From contig CANMMP010000004.1 of the NCBI GenBank assembly GCA_947499125.1, forward strand, positions 62,001-126,000: a stretch of DNA of 64,000 nt, read 5' to 3'. A program made the translations under genes and the position numbers. Below, one piece after another: positions 46,701 through 55,507 of the stretch (its first letter is position 1; the number at the start of each line of letters is the position of its first letter). Source of the DNA: an uncultured Pontibacter sp. GTDB lineage: Bacteria; Bacteroidota; Bacteroidia; Cytophagales; Hymenobacteraceae. The notes under the pieces were generated by a model that saw nothing but the letters and a program-made list of their open reading frames with translations, ran no database searches and was not told where the DNA came from.

Positions 46701-49700
46701 TGTCAGCCCGGCCAATCACCCGGTCATAACAGGCAATGCAACTATAAAAGCCCTGCAATTTAAAGGGAAAGCACCTGTTAGGTTAACGCTGGGTACTGGT
46801 AACCTGCATGTACAAGGTAACTTATCTGTAAACGGCACCGAAACGATAGCAAACCATACGATAAATACAGGCTCAAATATGCTTGCTGTTGGTGGCGATA
46901 TGTTGCTTGGAGCAAATGGTATAAACATTACCCTGAACGTGCAGAACGGTACCGTGGAAACAGAAGGAGACCTGAACCATGCTCCTGCTGCTATCATAGA
47001 ATTAGGAAGTGGTACATTCAGGTTATCAGGTGATTACCTGATGAATGCCAATGCAGCTAACTTTAGAAAAGGAACAGGTGAGTTTGTTTATGAAGGTGAT
47101 AATACGCAGCGTATCGGAGAAGTATATTATCATCATTTAACGATAGATAAAACCGGAGGTATAGCCCAACTCCGATCTGCGCAGACTGGCTACGTAGCTG
47201 GTACCATCACTATTAAACGTGGCGGTCTGTCTGTGCCGGGTGGAACCTATGATTTTCAGGGTGACCTGGTGCAGGAGGGAGGCACCTTTGACGTCGGTAA
47301 CTCCAGTATCACAATACGAAAGAACTGGACAAAGACAGGCGGTAACTTTTCCAGTGGAGAAAGTAAGATATTTTTTACCGGTAACTCCGACCAGCCTATA
47401 CCAAGTGTTGTGTTAAATAACCTAGTTATAAATAAAACTACCGGCAAAACAACGCTGGCAGGTAACGTTACAATCAACGCTGATCTCGAGATTCAGAACG
47501 GTACTTTGGACCTGGGCAATTATACGCTTAACCGTAGCGCTGCCGGTGGTAAATTTATCTTAAGTAATACCGGTATATTGGAGCTTAGCAGCCCTGAATT
47601 TCCTGCGAACTATAATAATTATCAGCTTAGCCCAAAAAGCTCTGTTATATTTAAAGGCACAGCCAGGCAAACTATACCTGGGTTAACTTACGGAAACGTT
47701 ATACTTCAGAATGGCGCTGCCAATGCTAAAAAATTAGCTGGCGCTGCCCTAGTGGTGGGTGACCTGACTGTTAGCAACGGTGCCACGCTGGATGGGCAGG
47801 CAAACAGGCTTACGCTTAATGGCAACTTTAACCAGCACGGCACTTTTATACCTGGCCCGGACTATGCCCATGGAACCCTGGTACTGGCTAGTAATGGTGG
47901 CACAGCTAGAAGTATACTTGGCGATATAAAGTTAAATAACATACTGATAGAGCAAGGCGCCAACTATAAACTGGAGGCTGATATGCTGGTGAAAGGCAAC
48001 CTTGTAAATCAGGGAAGTTTTGACGCTGGCTTTAAGAATGTGACCCTGGAAGGCGACTTTTTAAATGAAGCAGGAGGTATACTGAAGAGTAGCGGAAAAG
48101 CCATTTTTGCAGGCATGCGTCGGCAACTTATCCAGCTTCAATCGTCATTGGTGGCAAGTGCTGGGTTGCCACCTGCCGTAGAGTTTAACGGCACTGTAGC
48201 ACCTTTGCTGGCTTCATCCGAAAACCCGAACTTTGGTGCTGTTAAGATTGCCAACACTGGAGGTATAAAGACCAGTGTGGGCTGGACAGTTAATCTTGGT
48301 TTTGAGGTTACGGAGGGAGCAACATTTAATGGTGGTATCTTCCCGCACAATTTCCATACATCCATAAATAATGCCGGCACTATAATAAGTGATGGAACGC
48401 TGAATTTCGAGCCTAAAAACCTGGGGCTACCCATAACGGATTATACCCTTCATCTTGGCAATACGCCGGAGTCTTTCCAAAGCAACGCTGTATTTAACAT
48501 TAATGGCCAGCAGAAAATAAGTGTATCTGGTATTGCACCGGCATCATTCTCAAAGCTAATCATTTCCAACACACACCCGGACGGCGTTTCGCTGGCTCAA
48601 CTAGAAGGTGACGCTATCTACCTGAAAGATGACCTTCAGATCGGAAATGGTGCTATCGTTCATGGCGGAGCCAAAACCTATACATTGGATGGTAACTTAA
48701 CAAACAACGGTACTTTTCAGTCAGCGGATGCAGATATAGTATTTACTTCGGCTAAGGTTATTGCCGACAGGGCTCAGAACATAGCTTACATGAGTGGCGC
48801 TGGCGAGTCGTACTTCAGAAACTTTACGATTGCAGATAATGCGAACCTGGTCATATCTCAAAACGAAGTAAGCCTTACAGGTAACTTCACTCACAATGGT
48901 ACAGGGTTCGATGGGGCAACTGCCAGGCTGAATTTAATTGGTACCGAAGCAGCTGCTATAAGCGCAAAGAACAACCAGCCATTGAGTCTGCAGCATTTAC
49001 ATATTCAGAAGGAGAATGCCGCTGTGGTTACGTTGGCAACGTTACTAACCGAGTTGACCGGACTTATGATTACTTCAGGGGAGTTTAATGCGGGTAATAA
49101 TCTGATAAGCACCAAAGAAGTGGAAGATATTGTGGCTACACCAAACCTAGTAGTGAATGACGGTGCTGTTTACCGCCTGGCTGCCCCTTCGCTACCTGTT
49201 TTCCGCACACACGAACTTGGAGAGACGAGCACAATAATTTACGAAGGCGGCGCGCAAAGTATAGCCAGCATTAACTATGGTAATCTGCAGTTGTTAAATA
49301 CTGGCCAGAAAACATTTGAACCCGGCACCGCTAAAATTGCCGGCGATCTTATAGTTAGCAATCCGGGTGAAGTAACTGCCCCGGAAACTATAGACTACAA
49401 CGGTGCCCGCGATCAGGTTATAGCGCCTTTAAACTATAATAACTTACATGTAAGTAACAGCGGCGTGAAAACGCTCTCTGCAGGCATAACCACGGTAACG
49501 CAAATGTTAGCAACATCCGGAACAGCAACTATAGACGCGCTCATAAACCAGTCGACGGTAAACTATAACGGAACAGCCAACCAGCAGGTATTGCCTTTAA
49601 ACTACCACAACCTGGCGCTAAGCAAAACTGGCACTAAGTTGTTTTCAGGAGTTACAAGTATAGCTGCTGGGATGACAGTTGAAGTTAACACAACAACTGA

Positions 49701-50907
49701 CTTATTGACTAACCAGAGTACGTTACAATTTAACGGTTTGAGAGACCAGCAAATACCTGGTCTGGCTTATCATAACCTGCATGCAACAACCGGAGGCATT
49801 AAGTCTTTACAGGGCAATGCTACAGTGCAGGAGCAACTAACCCTGGCGGCCAATACAGGCCAGAAAACCATTTTACAGACCGGTACAAATGAGATCGTAC
49901 TTAGCCCTGCGAATAGTTTTATATCTGAAACAGAAGAAGCTTACGTGCTGGGTACAGTTAAAACCGAAAGAATAGTTGAGGCTGGTGTAAAACAGGAATT
50001 TGGTAACATTGGCCTGGCCATGAAACCGGCTGTAACAGCAGGCTTAACTAAGATAACCCGCAGAACCGGGGTGGCCGTTGGCACCCAGGCCAATAGTATA
50101 AAGCGCGTTTTCGATGTTGAGCCACTACAGAATAATGGCAGCCTGGATGCAACTATAACACTAAGTTACCTGCACGATGAACTGAATGAGAACCTGGAGG
50201 ATGAGCTGGTAATGTACTATTCGGCAAACGGAACGGATAGCTGGAAACTGCAATCGCTGGAGAATACTACGGCTAATGAGGTTGAAAACAGTGTAACGGT
50301 AACCGGAGTTAACCAGGTAAGGGCCTTTACGTTAGGTGGCCGTTATAGTCCGTTGCCGGTAACTCTCCTTTCATTCAATGGCAGTTTGCAACCGGAAGGC
50401 GTAGTGCTGAACTGGTCAACTGCATCTGAGTTAAATAATAACAGGTTTGAGGTCGAGCATAGTGCCGACGGCAAACTTTTCGCGAAGATAGGTGAGGTGC
50501 AGGGGAAAGGCACAACCAATACGACGCAGCGCTATACTTACACCGATAGAAACTATACTTCAGGTATAAACTACTACAGGCTTAAACAGGTTGACTATAA
50601 CGGCATGTATGAGTACAGTAAAGTTATTGTTATACGATCTGGAAATTCAACCGATAAGGCTACACTGTTAGCTTATCCAAATCCATTTACGGAAACACTT
50701 AAAATCAATTTTACATCGCCGGTGGCGGAGGAGGCTGAACTTCTACTTTACGACCTGAAAGGCAAGCAACTTTTAAAGCTGAAAATTAAGGTAAGGGAAG
50801 GTTTGAACCAGTATGAGCTAAAAGATGATGAACTGGCAAGTGGGGTTTACATCTTAAAAATAAACGGAGTAACTATCAACACTTCTGTTAAAGTATTGAA
50901 GAGGTAG
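43756..50907 (+). CDS. Giant repetitive T9SS-exported surface protein (2383 residues)
   Basis: The protein has a signal peptide (MNKTLQPKSFLYVLCAFLLS, cleaved near QDVLAQ) and about 2150 residues of beta-solenoid-type repeats rich in Gly, Asn, Thr and Val, with little Cys. Recurrent units include VNGNLSIN-like and YHNLAL..GGTKT-like strands spaced about 60-100 residues apart. Two W-x-G domains, THWRGATSSDWNTTSNW (about 33) and YSWVGGSSSEWSTPANW (about 942), open each half, suggesting an internal duplication. A fibronectin-like domain (from LPVTLLSFNGSL, about 2199) and a type A T9SS sorting domain (about 2305-2383, AYPNPFTETLKI) close it. It is probably a surface adhesin or matrix protein. 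No enzymatic motif is visible. Confidence 0.85.
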   Translation: MNKTLQPKSFLYVLCAFLLSVISQDVLAQTRTTHWRGATSSDWNTTSNWSNGIPDANTAVIIGGTNYSAPQTKFFPVIQSGSTIKMYSLALISEGATVSPVKLAVRNGNLSVTVADNVEIAGNAVLDNQGSVLIVGGNLTHNGEYLESTYKYRGTDYLPAVEFTGVGKKIAGTGVLNFNSATVSGSITLETNINIKPLLSTNSKFEVNGVFDPGIHKIEFIDQPADGFIVGPGAHIYVKATDFSGNYGRWPNLMYVNSTIDYGAIGNQNVSNAGDYGILRISGGGTKTLTGNTVISAISDLTQLKVNAGTLDLGTHTLQRVASQNSVSGGTLTLANGATIRIGGTGTFPTGFGTRNIGSTSTVDYYGTTQSVANETYGNLTLSGNGFKTLPTATLAVAGKLLGTGTASFTANGPVQVQGDVELNGSAVFNGGSFTHQIAGNWTDNATFNGNTSTVLLSGANRQINRTTGTANFNNLTVSGSGLSINAPAVKVNGNLTTTNGGEITYTTGLMTMAGTAGKIGGAGISLNNLTIAGGITTDASFTVTGNLSVNTGNTLNATAGTLLMSGTAKNITAAGNLTLHGLRITGTVSTGSGFTINGNLSGNGSLTATANTITFNGNSTFGGDHNLFHVLVSSGKTLTMVSDADMRVAGNLTVNGSLNVSANIPNTVTYNGTGQQSVNGVAYHNLAFVNGGTKTAAGPVQVNGNLSINAGSNFGAGAFSHTINGNWQNSGTFSHQNGSITFAGDNNSTITGNNSFNELAINKSTASNTVTQLTNTTAITLNMARGILNTGAFNVTITGNRIGEGWVIGSVRRLHAFTTGVTYAFNSPYTQLSFTSIQNVNEITTTLSLGTINDFPSGAALNRKLTVNIPNGTHSGAFLRMQYLEGELNGSLKEDLQLYRKPSTAWVSAGKNDFSSTDNWVSQNNLANVTGQWALSATTTVYSWVGGSSSEWSTPANWQNLTIGQTAFTAPGPMDVVELGNVSPANHPVITGNATIKALQFKGKAPVRLTLGTGNLHVQGNLSVNGTETIANHTINTGSNMLAVGGDMLLGANGINITLNVQNGTVETEGDLNHAPAAIIELGSGTFRLSGDYLMNANAANFRKGTGEFVYEGDNTQRIGEVYYHHLTIDKTGGIAQLRSAQTGYVAGTITIKRGGLSVPGGTYDFQGDLVQEGGTFDVGNSSITIRKNWTKTGGNFSSGESKIFFTGNSDQPIPSVVLNNLVINKTTGKTTLAGNVTINADLEIQNGTLDLGNYTLNRSAAGGKFILSNTGILELSSPEFPANYNNYQLSPKSSVIFKGTARQTIPGLTYGNVILQNGAANAKKLAGAALVVGDLTVSNGATLDGQANRLTLNGNFNQHGTFIPGPDYAHGTLVLASNGGTARSILGDIKLNNILIEQGANYKLEADMLVKGNLVNQGSFDAGFKNVTLEGDFLNEAGGILKSSGKAIFAGMRRQLIQLQSSLVASAGLPPAVEFNGTVAPLLASSENPNFGAVKIANTGGIKTSVGWTVNLGFEVTEGATFNGGIFPHNFHTSINNAGTIISDGTLNFEPKNLGLPITDYTLHLGNTPESFQSNAVFNINGQQKISVSGIAPASFSKLIISNTHPDGVSLAQLEGDAIYLKDDLQIGNGAIVHGGAKTYTLDGNLTNNGTFQSADADIVFTSAKVIADRAQNIAYMSGAGESYFRNFTIADNANLVISQNEVSLTGNFTHNGTGFDGATARLNLIGTEAAAISAKNNQPLSLQHLHIQKENAAVVTLATLLTELTGLMITSGEFNAGNNLISTKEVEDIVATPNLVVNDGAVYRLAAPSLPVFRTHELGETSTIIYEGGAQSIASINYGNLQLLNTGQKTFEPGTAKIAGDLIVSNPGEVTAPETIDYNGARDQVIAPLNYNNLHVSNSGVKTLSAGITTVTQMLATSGTATIDALINQSTVNYNGTANQQVLPLNYHNLALSKTGTKLFSGVTSIAAGMTVEVNTTTDLLTNQSTLQFNGLRDQQIPGLAYHNLHATTGGIKSLQGNATVQEQLTLAANTGQKTILQTGTNEIVLSPANSFISETEEAYVLGTVKTERIVEAGVKQEFGNIGLAMKPAVTAGLTKITRRTGVAVGTQANSIKRVFDVEPLQNNGSLDATITLSYLHDELNENLEDELVMYYSANGTDSWKLQSLENTTANEVENSVTVTGVNQVRAFTLGGRYSPLPVTLLSFNGSLQPEGVVLNWSTASELNNNRFEVEHSADGKLFAKIGEVQGKGTTNTTQRYTYTDRNYTSGINYYRLKQVDYNGMYEYSKVIVIRSGNSTDKATLLAYPNPFTETLKINFTSPVAEEAELLLYDLKGKQLLKLKIKVREGLNQYELKDDELASGVYILKINGVTINTSVKVLKR

Positions 50908-50930
50908 TTGAAGTAATTAAGAGTTTAAAA

Positions 50931-50974
50931 CAGAAACGGGCTTTGCGCATTTTGCGGGAGCCCCTTTCTGTTTT
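50931..50974 (+). terminator. Terminator after the giant surface protein
   Basis: CAGAAACGGGCT (50931-50942) pairs with AGCCCCTTTCTG (50959-50970), with one internal mismatch and a 16-base loop, followed by TTTT. It lies 24 bp after the stop codon and near the 3' end of the convergent kinase gene. Confidence 0.7.
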
Positions 50975-50999
50975 ACTATAAATATTTCTGATGTAGTTA

Positions 51000-52541
51000 T
51001 TATGAAAGAGGATTGGACTTTACTTCTACCGTAAAAGTAGTTCTAACACCTTCCTGGCTATCAACTGTAATGCGGCCACCGTTATTTTCGACGATGCGCT
51101 TTACAATGTATAAGCCAACACCGCTGCCTTCTATGTGAGAATGCATCCGTTTAAAGAGTTGGAAAACACGATCTCGCTTAGCTTCCGGTATCCCCAAGCC
51201 ATTGTCCTGAACCGTAAAGTATAAACTGTCATGCTGTTTCCAGGCTTTTATCTCAATTTCCGGTTTGCGTTCCGGGGAGCGGTATTTTAATGCATTGCCA
51301 ATCAGGTTATAAAAAATGCTTGTCAGGTTCTTTTTATGAAACCGTATGGTTAGCTCTTCGCTGGCGTGGTAGGTTATAGTTGCGCCTGATGTCTTTATTT
51401 CATGCTCAAGCAGTTGCTGCACTTCATCTACTAACTCTTTAACGTGCACCACAGAAGCCTCCTGCTCAAAGCTGCGCTGTATTCTCGATACCTCAGTCAG
51501 TTCTTCTACCGTTTTCTTAAAACGACTGATAGAGCGCTTAATATGGTCCAGTTCCAGTTCAACTGCACTGCGGCTTTCCCCAAGCTCATACTCCAGCGAA
51601 GTTACTAATCCCTCGATGTTAAGTATAGGTGATTTCAGATCGTGGGAAGCGGTGTAAATAAAAATATCAAGGTCCCGGTTAACGCGCTCTAGGTTTTCGT
51701 TCAGTTTCTCAAGTTCTGCCAAGTGTGCCTGTGTGCTTTGCTGTGCCAGTACTGTTGCGGTAGTATCATCTAAAAGCACGATCTTATAGTTGCTTGTCGA
51801 TTCCATGCTGATGGGCGCAACTGTTACCTCCAGGTATTTGGCGGCACCGTTCTCACTTATCTCAAAAACCTGCTTTTCGTCGTTCTGATAACCTGTAAGC
51901 AGGAAATTCTTTACGTTATACTTTAAGTGCTCCGGGAATAATTCCGAAAAATCGGTACTAAGTATCTCCTTTTCTGTTTTACTGAAGACATTGAGCGCAT
52001 AGTTATTTACGTTGTAAATGATGCCAGTGCCAGACACAAGTATAGCTCCGATCGGTGCTTCCTGCAGTATCTTATTTGTAAAATCAGCGCGTACCTTGCT
52101 GAATGCGTTAGGGGTGAACTGCTGCTCCGAAATGCTCAGGCTTTTGATTTTAGCAAAGCTCCGGCGCTGGGTAGTGCGCTGCATGGCATCCTCTAAAATA
52201 GGAGCCATCCGCTGGCCGGTCTCGTTTGAGATGCACTGTATAGTTGGGCCTATAAATGGTGAGAACTGCAAGGCCTGCTTTACTTTTACATAATTATCCT
52301 TGTCTATGATCATCAGGACAGACAGGTTCTTGTCGCGGGCAAACACATCCTGGGCAAACCGTATCGGGTTAGCAATTTCTTCGCCTATAAGCAGTGCCTT
52401 GTAATCATCAAGGTTCTTGAGTATCTCTTTAAAGTCGCCGGCTGTGTATTCCCTGAACTGCGCTTCTTCAAACTGGCTGGTTTGCTGCAGGGTTTCAAGG
52501 GTTTGCTGGTGTAAGCCTATATGTGCTAAAGCTGATGCCAT
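51000..52541 (-). CDS. PAS-domain sensor histidine kinase, cytoplasmic
   Basis: The 513-residue kinase has no transmembrane segment. The N-terminal part (about 1-125) looks like an alpha/beta receiver-type fold, but where the phosphoacceptor Asp would be it has ALLIGEE, so it may be a degenerate receiver. A PAS domain (about 160-270), a coiled coil (about 270-292), a HisKA domain with His300 in YTASHDLKSPILN and an ATPase domain with NALKY, DNGLGIP and GSGVGLYI follow. No response regulator is adjacent. It starts 6 bp after the acyl-CoA dehydrogenase stop, so the two are probably one transcript. The kinase core resembles that of the multi-PAS kinase at 57495. Confidence 0.87.
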   Translation of the reverse strand: MASALAHIGLHQQTLETLQQTSQFEEAQFREYTAGDFKEILKNLDDYKALLIGEEIANPIRFAQDVFARDKNLSVLMIIDKDNYVKVKQALQFSPFIGPTIQCISNETGQRMAPILEDAMQRTTQRRSFAKIKSLSISEQQFTPNAFSKVRADFTNKILQEAPIGAILVSGTGIIYNVNNYALNVFSKTEKEILSTDFSELFPEHLKYNVKNFLLTGYQNDEKQVFEISENGAAKYLEVTVAPISMESTSNYKIVLLDDTTATVLAQQSTQAHLAELEKLNENLERVNRDLDIFIYTASHDLKSPILNIEGLVTSLEYELGESRSAVELELDHIKRSISRFKKTVEELTEVSRIQRSFEQEASVVHVKELVDEVQQLLEHEIKTSGATITYHASEELTIRFHKKNLTSIFYNLIGNALKYRSPERKPEIEIKAWKQHDSLYFTVQDNGLGIPEAKRDRVFQLFKRMHSHIEGSGVGLYIVKRIVENNGGRITVDSQEGVRTTFTVEVKSNPLS

Positions 52542-52547
52542 AGTTCG

Positions 52548-53702
52548 TTAGCTGTCAAGTATAGGCTGTTCCAACAGGGCACGGCCGAGCCATGTATATA
52601 AAATATCGGTGGTAGGAGCCATAACATGTGCTGCGCGTGCATCGCGCAATAAAACATCCATACGCGAATGCTGGCTATAACCTATACCGCCCATTAAGGT
52701 CATGGCCTCGTTCACTACATCAACACAAGTATAACCTATTTCTGCCTTCGACGACAAAATTGGTAATATCGCAGTCGACTCTTCTTTATCTCCTTCTAGG
52801 GTAGCATGATAAAGCAACTGCCTTGTTCGCTCTAATTTAGACCATAAAGTGCCTATTCTGTGCTGAAGTATAGTATTCTGGCTCAAGGTAGTGCCGCTAT
52901 GCCTGTAGCTGCGCTCTATCAGGTGTGTGCGGGCTTCGTTAAATGCTGCCTGCGCTATACCCAGGTAAGTACCCGACATGGCTGTAAGAAAGTAAGGGGC
53001 CACTACATGGAAAATGTACCACAACTGGTCTCCGATATCACCGAGCAGATGATGGGAAGGGACCAGCAGATCTTTCATAAGCAACGACCTGGAAGAATTA
53101 CCCCGCATACCAAGGCCTTTCCATTCAGGTCCCCATGCTATGCCGGGGGTATCATTTCGCAGCACAAGGCACGAAAACTCATCGCGTGCAGCTTCCGGAT
53201 CTACACCAGCTGTGGTTACCACATACGAATCAGCGTGGTTGCCATTTGTTACAAAACTTTTAGTGCCATTAAGTATAAACTGGTCTTCGGAGAGTGGAAG
53301 TAATTGTGCCTGGGGATAATAGAAATGCGCGCCTGTGCCCGGTTCGCTTAATGCCAGCGTCGTGAGGTGTTTGCCCTGCGCTATAGGCTTCAGAAAGTCC
53401 TCTTTTTGCTCGTCGGTTGCTTTTGCACCTATAACTGCGGAGCCTACGCAGTGCATGCCATAGCAAAGCGCTACCGACCCCGAAACCTGGCCTAAAATCT
53501 CGCAGGCACGTGCAATGGCATGCAAGCCAAAACCATGTCCGCCAAGTTCTTTAGATACCACAAGGCCACCTAATCCAGCTTGCTGCAACTCCCGGATACT
53601 ATTTTCAGGCCATTTACCCTCCTGGTCAATAGCAGTGGCTTCTTTACTGACCGTGGTTTTAGCAATGTGCTCAATATCGGATAAAATGTCCTGTAAATGC
53701 AT
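52548..53702 (-). CDS. Acyl-CoA dehydrogenase family protein
   Basis: The 384-residue flavoprotein has the ACAD layout: helical N-domain with ELQQAGLGGLVVSKELGGHG, the middle beta-domain with LALSEPGTGAHF and GTKSFVTNG, and the C-terminal helical domain with MTLMGGIGYSQHSRMDVLLRDARAAHVMAPT. The catalytic Glu of typical ACADs in the GGxGY region is not clearly in its usual position, so it may be a divergent member acting on an unusual acyl or non-CoA substrate. It sits 6 bp upstream of a histidine kinase and may be co-regulated with it. Confidence 0.85.
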   Translation of the reverse strand: MHLQDILSDIEHIAKTTVSKEATAIDQEGKWPENSIRELQQAGLGGLVVSKELGGHGFGLHAIARACEILGQVSGSVALCYGMHCVGSAVIGAKATDEQKEDFLKPIAQGKHLTTLALSEPGTGAHFYYPQAQLLPLSEDQFILNGTKSFVTNGNHADSYVVTTAGVDPEAARDEFSCLVLRNDTPGIAWGPEWKGLGMRGNSSRSLLMKDLLVPSHHLLGDIGDQLWYIFHVVAPYFLTAMSGTYLGIAQAAFNEARTHLIERSYRHSGTTLSQNTILQHRIGTLWSKLERTRQLLYHATLEGDKEESTAILPILSSKAEIGYTCVDVVNEAMTLMGGIGYSQHSRMDVLLRDARAAHVMAPTTDILYTWLGRALLEQPILDS

Positions 53703-54089
53703 CTTGAGGTTATTAGTATTAATTGTACTTGCGTGGTTTAACGCATTTTACACACTTAAAACAAATGTAGCTATAATTTAAATGGCATTGCGTTTCAGCA
53801 TTTATACTCTGAACCGTTTATTAGGCAGAAAATCCGACATCAGTAGGTAAAAGTGTTGGCTATAAATTATAACAGAAACTTGTACTAAAATTTACAGATG
53901 AGGTTGCCGGTAGAGGCAGGTTCTTATAGTTGTTCAAACAGTTCTTTAGTTAATGTAGAATAGGTGCGTATACAACCCCTTGCAAATAGATGCTTCGTTC
54001 ATATACAAACTATAGGTTTGAGATGTATCAGAGCGCTTTTGTCTACCTGTAAAGGCAGTTATGCGTATAGCACATCAAGAACTTTAACT
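53703..54089. other. Intergenic region between the acyl-CoA dehydrogenase and the His-rich protein
   Basis: This 387-bp stretch contains no gene I can support. An in-frame extension of the next gene up to 53964 exists but is poorly coding-like and precedes the signal peptide, so I use the ATG at 54090. No clear promoter motif was found. Confidence 0.4.
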
Positions 54090-54608
54090 ATGGAGATGAA
54101 AAAGATAAAGCTTACGCTATTATTTGTACTGATTTCGGTGGTGCCTTTACTAGCGCAGAACTATAAAACAGGTATAGGTATAAGAGGCGGCTATGTTTCG
54201 GGCCTTACAGTGAAGCACTTTGTAAATACGAATACTGCCCTCGAAGGAATCATTTCGCCACGTTGGGAAGGAGTATTGATCACAGGTTTATATGAAAAGC
54301 ATACTACCGCTTTTAAGGTTCAGCAATTGCAGTTCTATGGCGGTATAGGGGCGCACGTCGGCTTCTGGGATTTTCATGAGCACAACCATAAGCACCATCC
54401 CTGGTTTCATGACGACGACCACCATGGCTATGACGACGGCCACACGGTAGTAGGAGCAGATCTGGTGATGGGATTGGAGTATACTTTTAAAGAAATTCCT
54501 TTTGCTGTAGGCATCGACTGGAAACCGGGCGTCAACCTGATCGGGCACCAGGGAGTGTGGTTAGGTGATGTAGCTTTTAACCTGCGTTTCCTGATAAGCA
54601 ACATGTAA
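54090..54608 (+). CDS. Small outer-membrane-type beta-barrel protein with a His/Asp-rich loop
   Basis: From the ATG at 54090 the 172-residue protein has a signal peptide (LTLLFVLISVVPLLAQ) and alternating hydrophobic strands typical of an 8-stranded outer-membrane barrel: GIGIRGGYVSGLTVKHF, GVLITGLYEKH, QFYGGIGAHVGFW, GADLVMGLEYTF, and a terminal VAFNLRFLISNM. Between strands 5 and 6 lies a loop of about 24 residues with runs such as HEHNHKHH and HDDDHHGYDDGH, an evident metal-binding candidate. No partner gene is visible. I do not recognise a named family. Confidence 0.7.
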   Translation: MEMKKIKLTLLFVLISVVPLLAQNYKTGIGIRGGYVSGLTVKHFVNTNTALEGIISPRWEGVLITGLYEKHTTAFKVQQLQFYGGIGAHVGFWDFHEHNHKHHPWFHDDDHHGYDDGHTVVGADLVMGLEYTFKEIPFAVGIDWKPGVNLIGHQGVWLGDVAFNLRFLISNM

Positions 54609-54743
54609 AGGACTTAGGTATATCCATACGTTATACTTTATAGTTAAACTATACTTCTGAAGTATAAAAAGCTTAGCCTGGTGCTGCTCCTTCAAATCTT
54701 ATCGTTGTGCGTATACTCATCAGTAACGAATTAAAATAAAACT

Positions 54744-55079
54744 ATGCAGGATAAACAAGAACTGACATCCATGGTCAACATTCTGAATAAACTTAGAACA
54801 GAAGGGTATTCAGCTGAGTTTAAAATTACGGACGACGGGACCATGTGTAAGATAAATGATAAGGAAAGCTTCAGGCCGGACCAACTCAGGATAGTAGACT
54901 TTTACCGTTTCGAAGGCGAAAGCAACCCTGACGATATGGCTATACTTTATGTTGTGGAAGCAGAGAATGGTCAGAAAGGAACCATATCTGATGCCTACGG
55001 TACTTACTCCGATGCTACCATAGAGAATTTTATGAGGCAGGTAGAAGATCTAGGTAAGAACTTAGACAAACACATTTAA
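54744..55079 (+). CDS. Conserved hypothetical protein, sometimes labelled phosphoribosylpyrophosphate synthetase
   Basis: The 111-residue soluble protein begins MQDKQELTSMVNILNKLRTE, with GYSAEFKITDDGTMCKINDKESF, FYRFEGESNPDDMAILYVVEAENGQKGTISDAYGTYSD and a helical tail. It lacks PRPP synthetase motifs, so that label (known for a family of short Bacteroidota proteins) is almost certainly a misannotation. The fold looks alpha/beta. The gene is single and has a hairpin terminator. Confidence 0.75.
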   Translation: MQDKQELTSMVNILNKLRTEGYSAEFKITDDGTMCKINDKESFRPDQLRIVDFYRFEGESNPDDMAILYVVEAENGQKGTISDAYGTYSDATIENFMRQVEDLGKNLDKHI

Positions 55080-55095
55080 GCAGATCTACACTTAT

Positions 55096-55137
55096 AAAGC
55101 AGGTAAAAGGAACGCTAAATTTACGTTTACCTGCTTT
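55096..55137 (+). terminator. Terminator of the small hypothetical gene
   Basis: A perfect 12-bp stem pairs AAAGCAGGTAAA (55096-55107) with TTTACCTGCTTT (55126-55137) around an 18-base loop, 17 bp after the stop codon, followed by T and then GC. Confidence 0.75.
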
Positions 55138-55507
55138 TGCATTTCCTGTACTTTCTACACTGATTACATTTAAGCTTTTTAACTTAATAGAACTGATAAA
55201 GGTATGTAGAAGCTATTTCATGTTTTTTCCAGCGTCAACATACGCCCTTGCTGTGTGTTTTCACCAGCAAGTATAAAGGGCAGGCTCGGGTTGTTGGTGA
55301 AAACACCAACAACAGTTTGAAGGCTTGTTTTTTTGCCAGGATATCTAGACCCTAAATAAGTTTTGTAGATAATTCCCGCCTGTTAGTATAGCGAAAAACT
55401 AATTTTCAAAAGTCTGTCGGTGCCATGGTGGGGTTGGTATAATTAATTGTGAGTTAGGTTTTGTGTTTTATACTTTAGAGAAGTTATAAAACAGGATATC
55501 AGCAACT
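55138..55507 (+). promoter_or_regulatory. Leader region with two adjacent hairpins upstream of the 55508 gene
   Basis: This 370-bp stretch has no gene. Two neighbouring hairpins occur: CTTGCTGTGTG-TTTT-CACCAGCAAG (55247-55271, with a small bulge) and the perfect GTTGTTGGTG-AAAA-CACCAACAAC (55290-55313). Both have tetraloops and related GGTG/CACC stems. They might be a regulatory leader or duplicated terminator-like elements; no U-tract follows. No riboswitch class was recognised. Confidence 0.4.

Noticed and set aside
43756..50907. A CRISPR array or tandem DNA repeat in the giant gene
   Set aside because: Repeats are protein-level strands with irregular spacing and no identical 24-40-bp units; the whole region is one open frame.
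53964..54089. Extended N-terminus of the His-rich barrel protein
   Set aside because: The 42 extra residues are poor in coding character and would bury the signal peptide; translation from 54090 gives a normal exported protein.
54744..55079. Annotation as phosphoribosylpyrophosphate synthetase
   Set aside because: The 111-residue protein lacks the PRPP-binding and metal loops and is about a third of the enzyme length.
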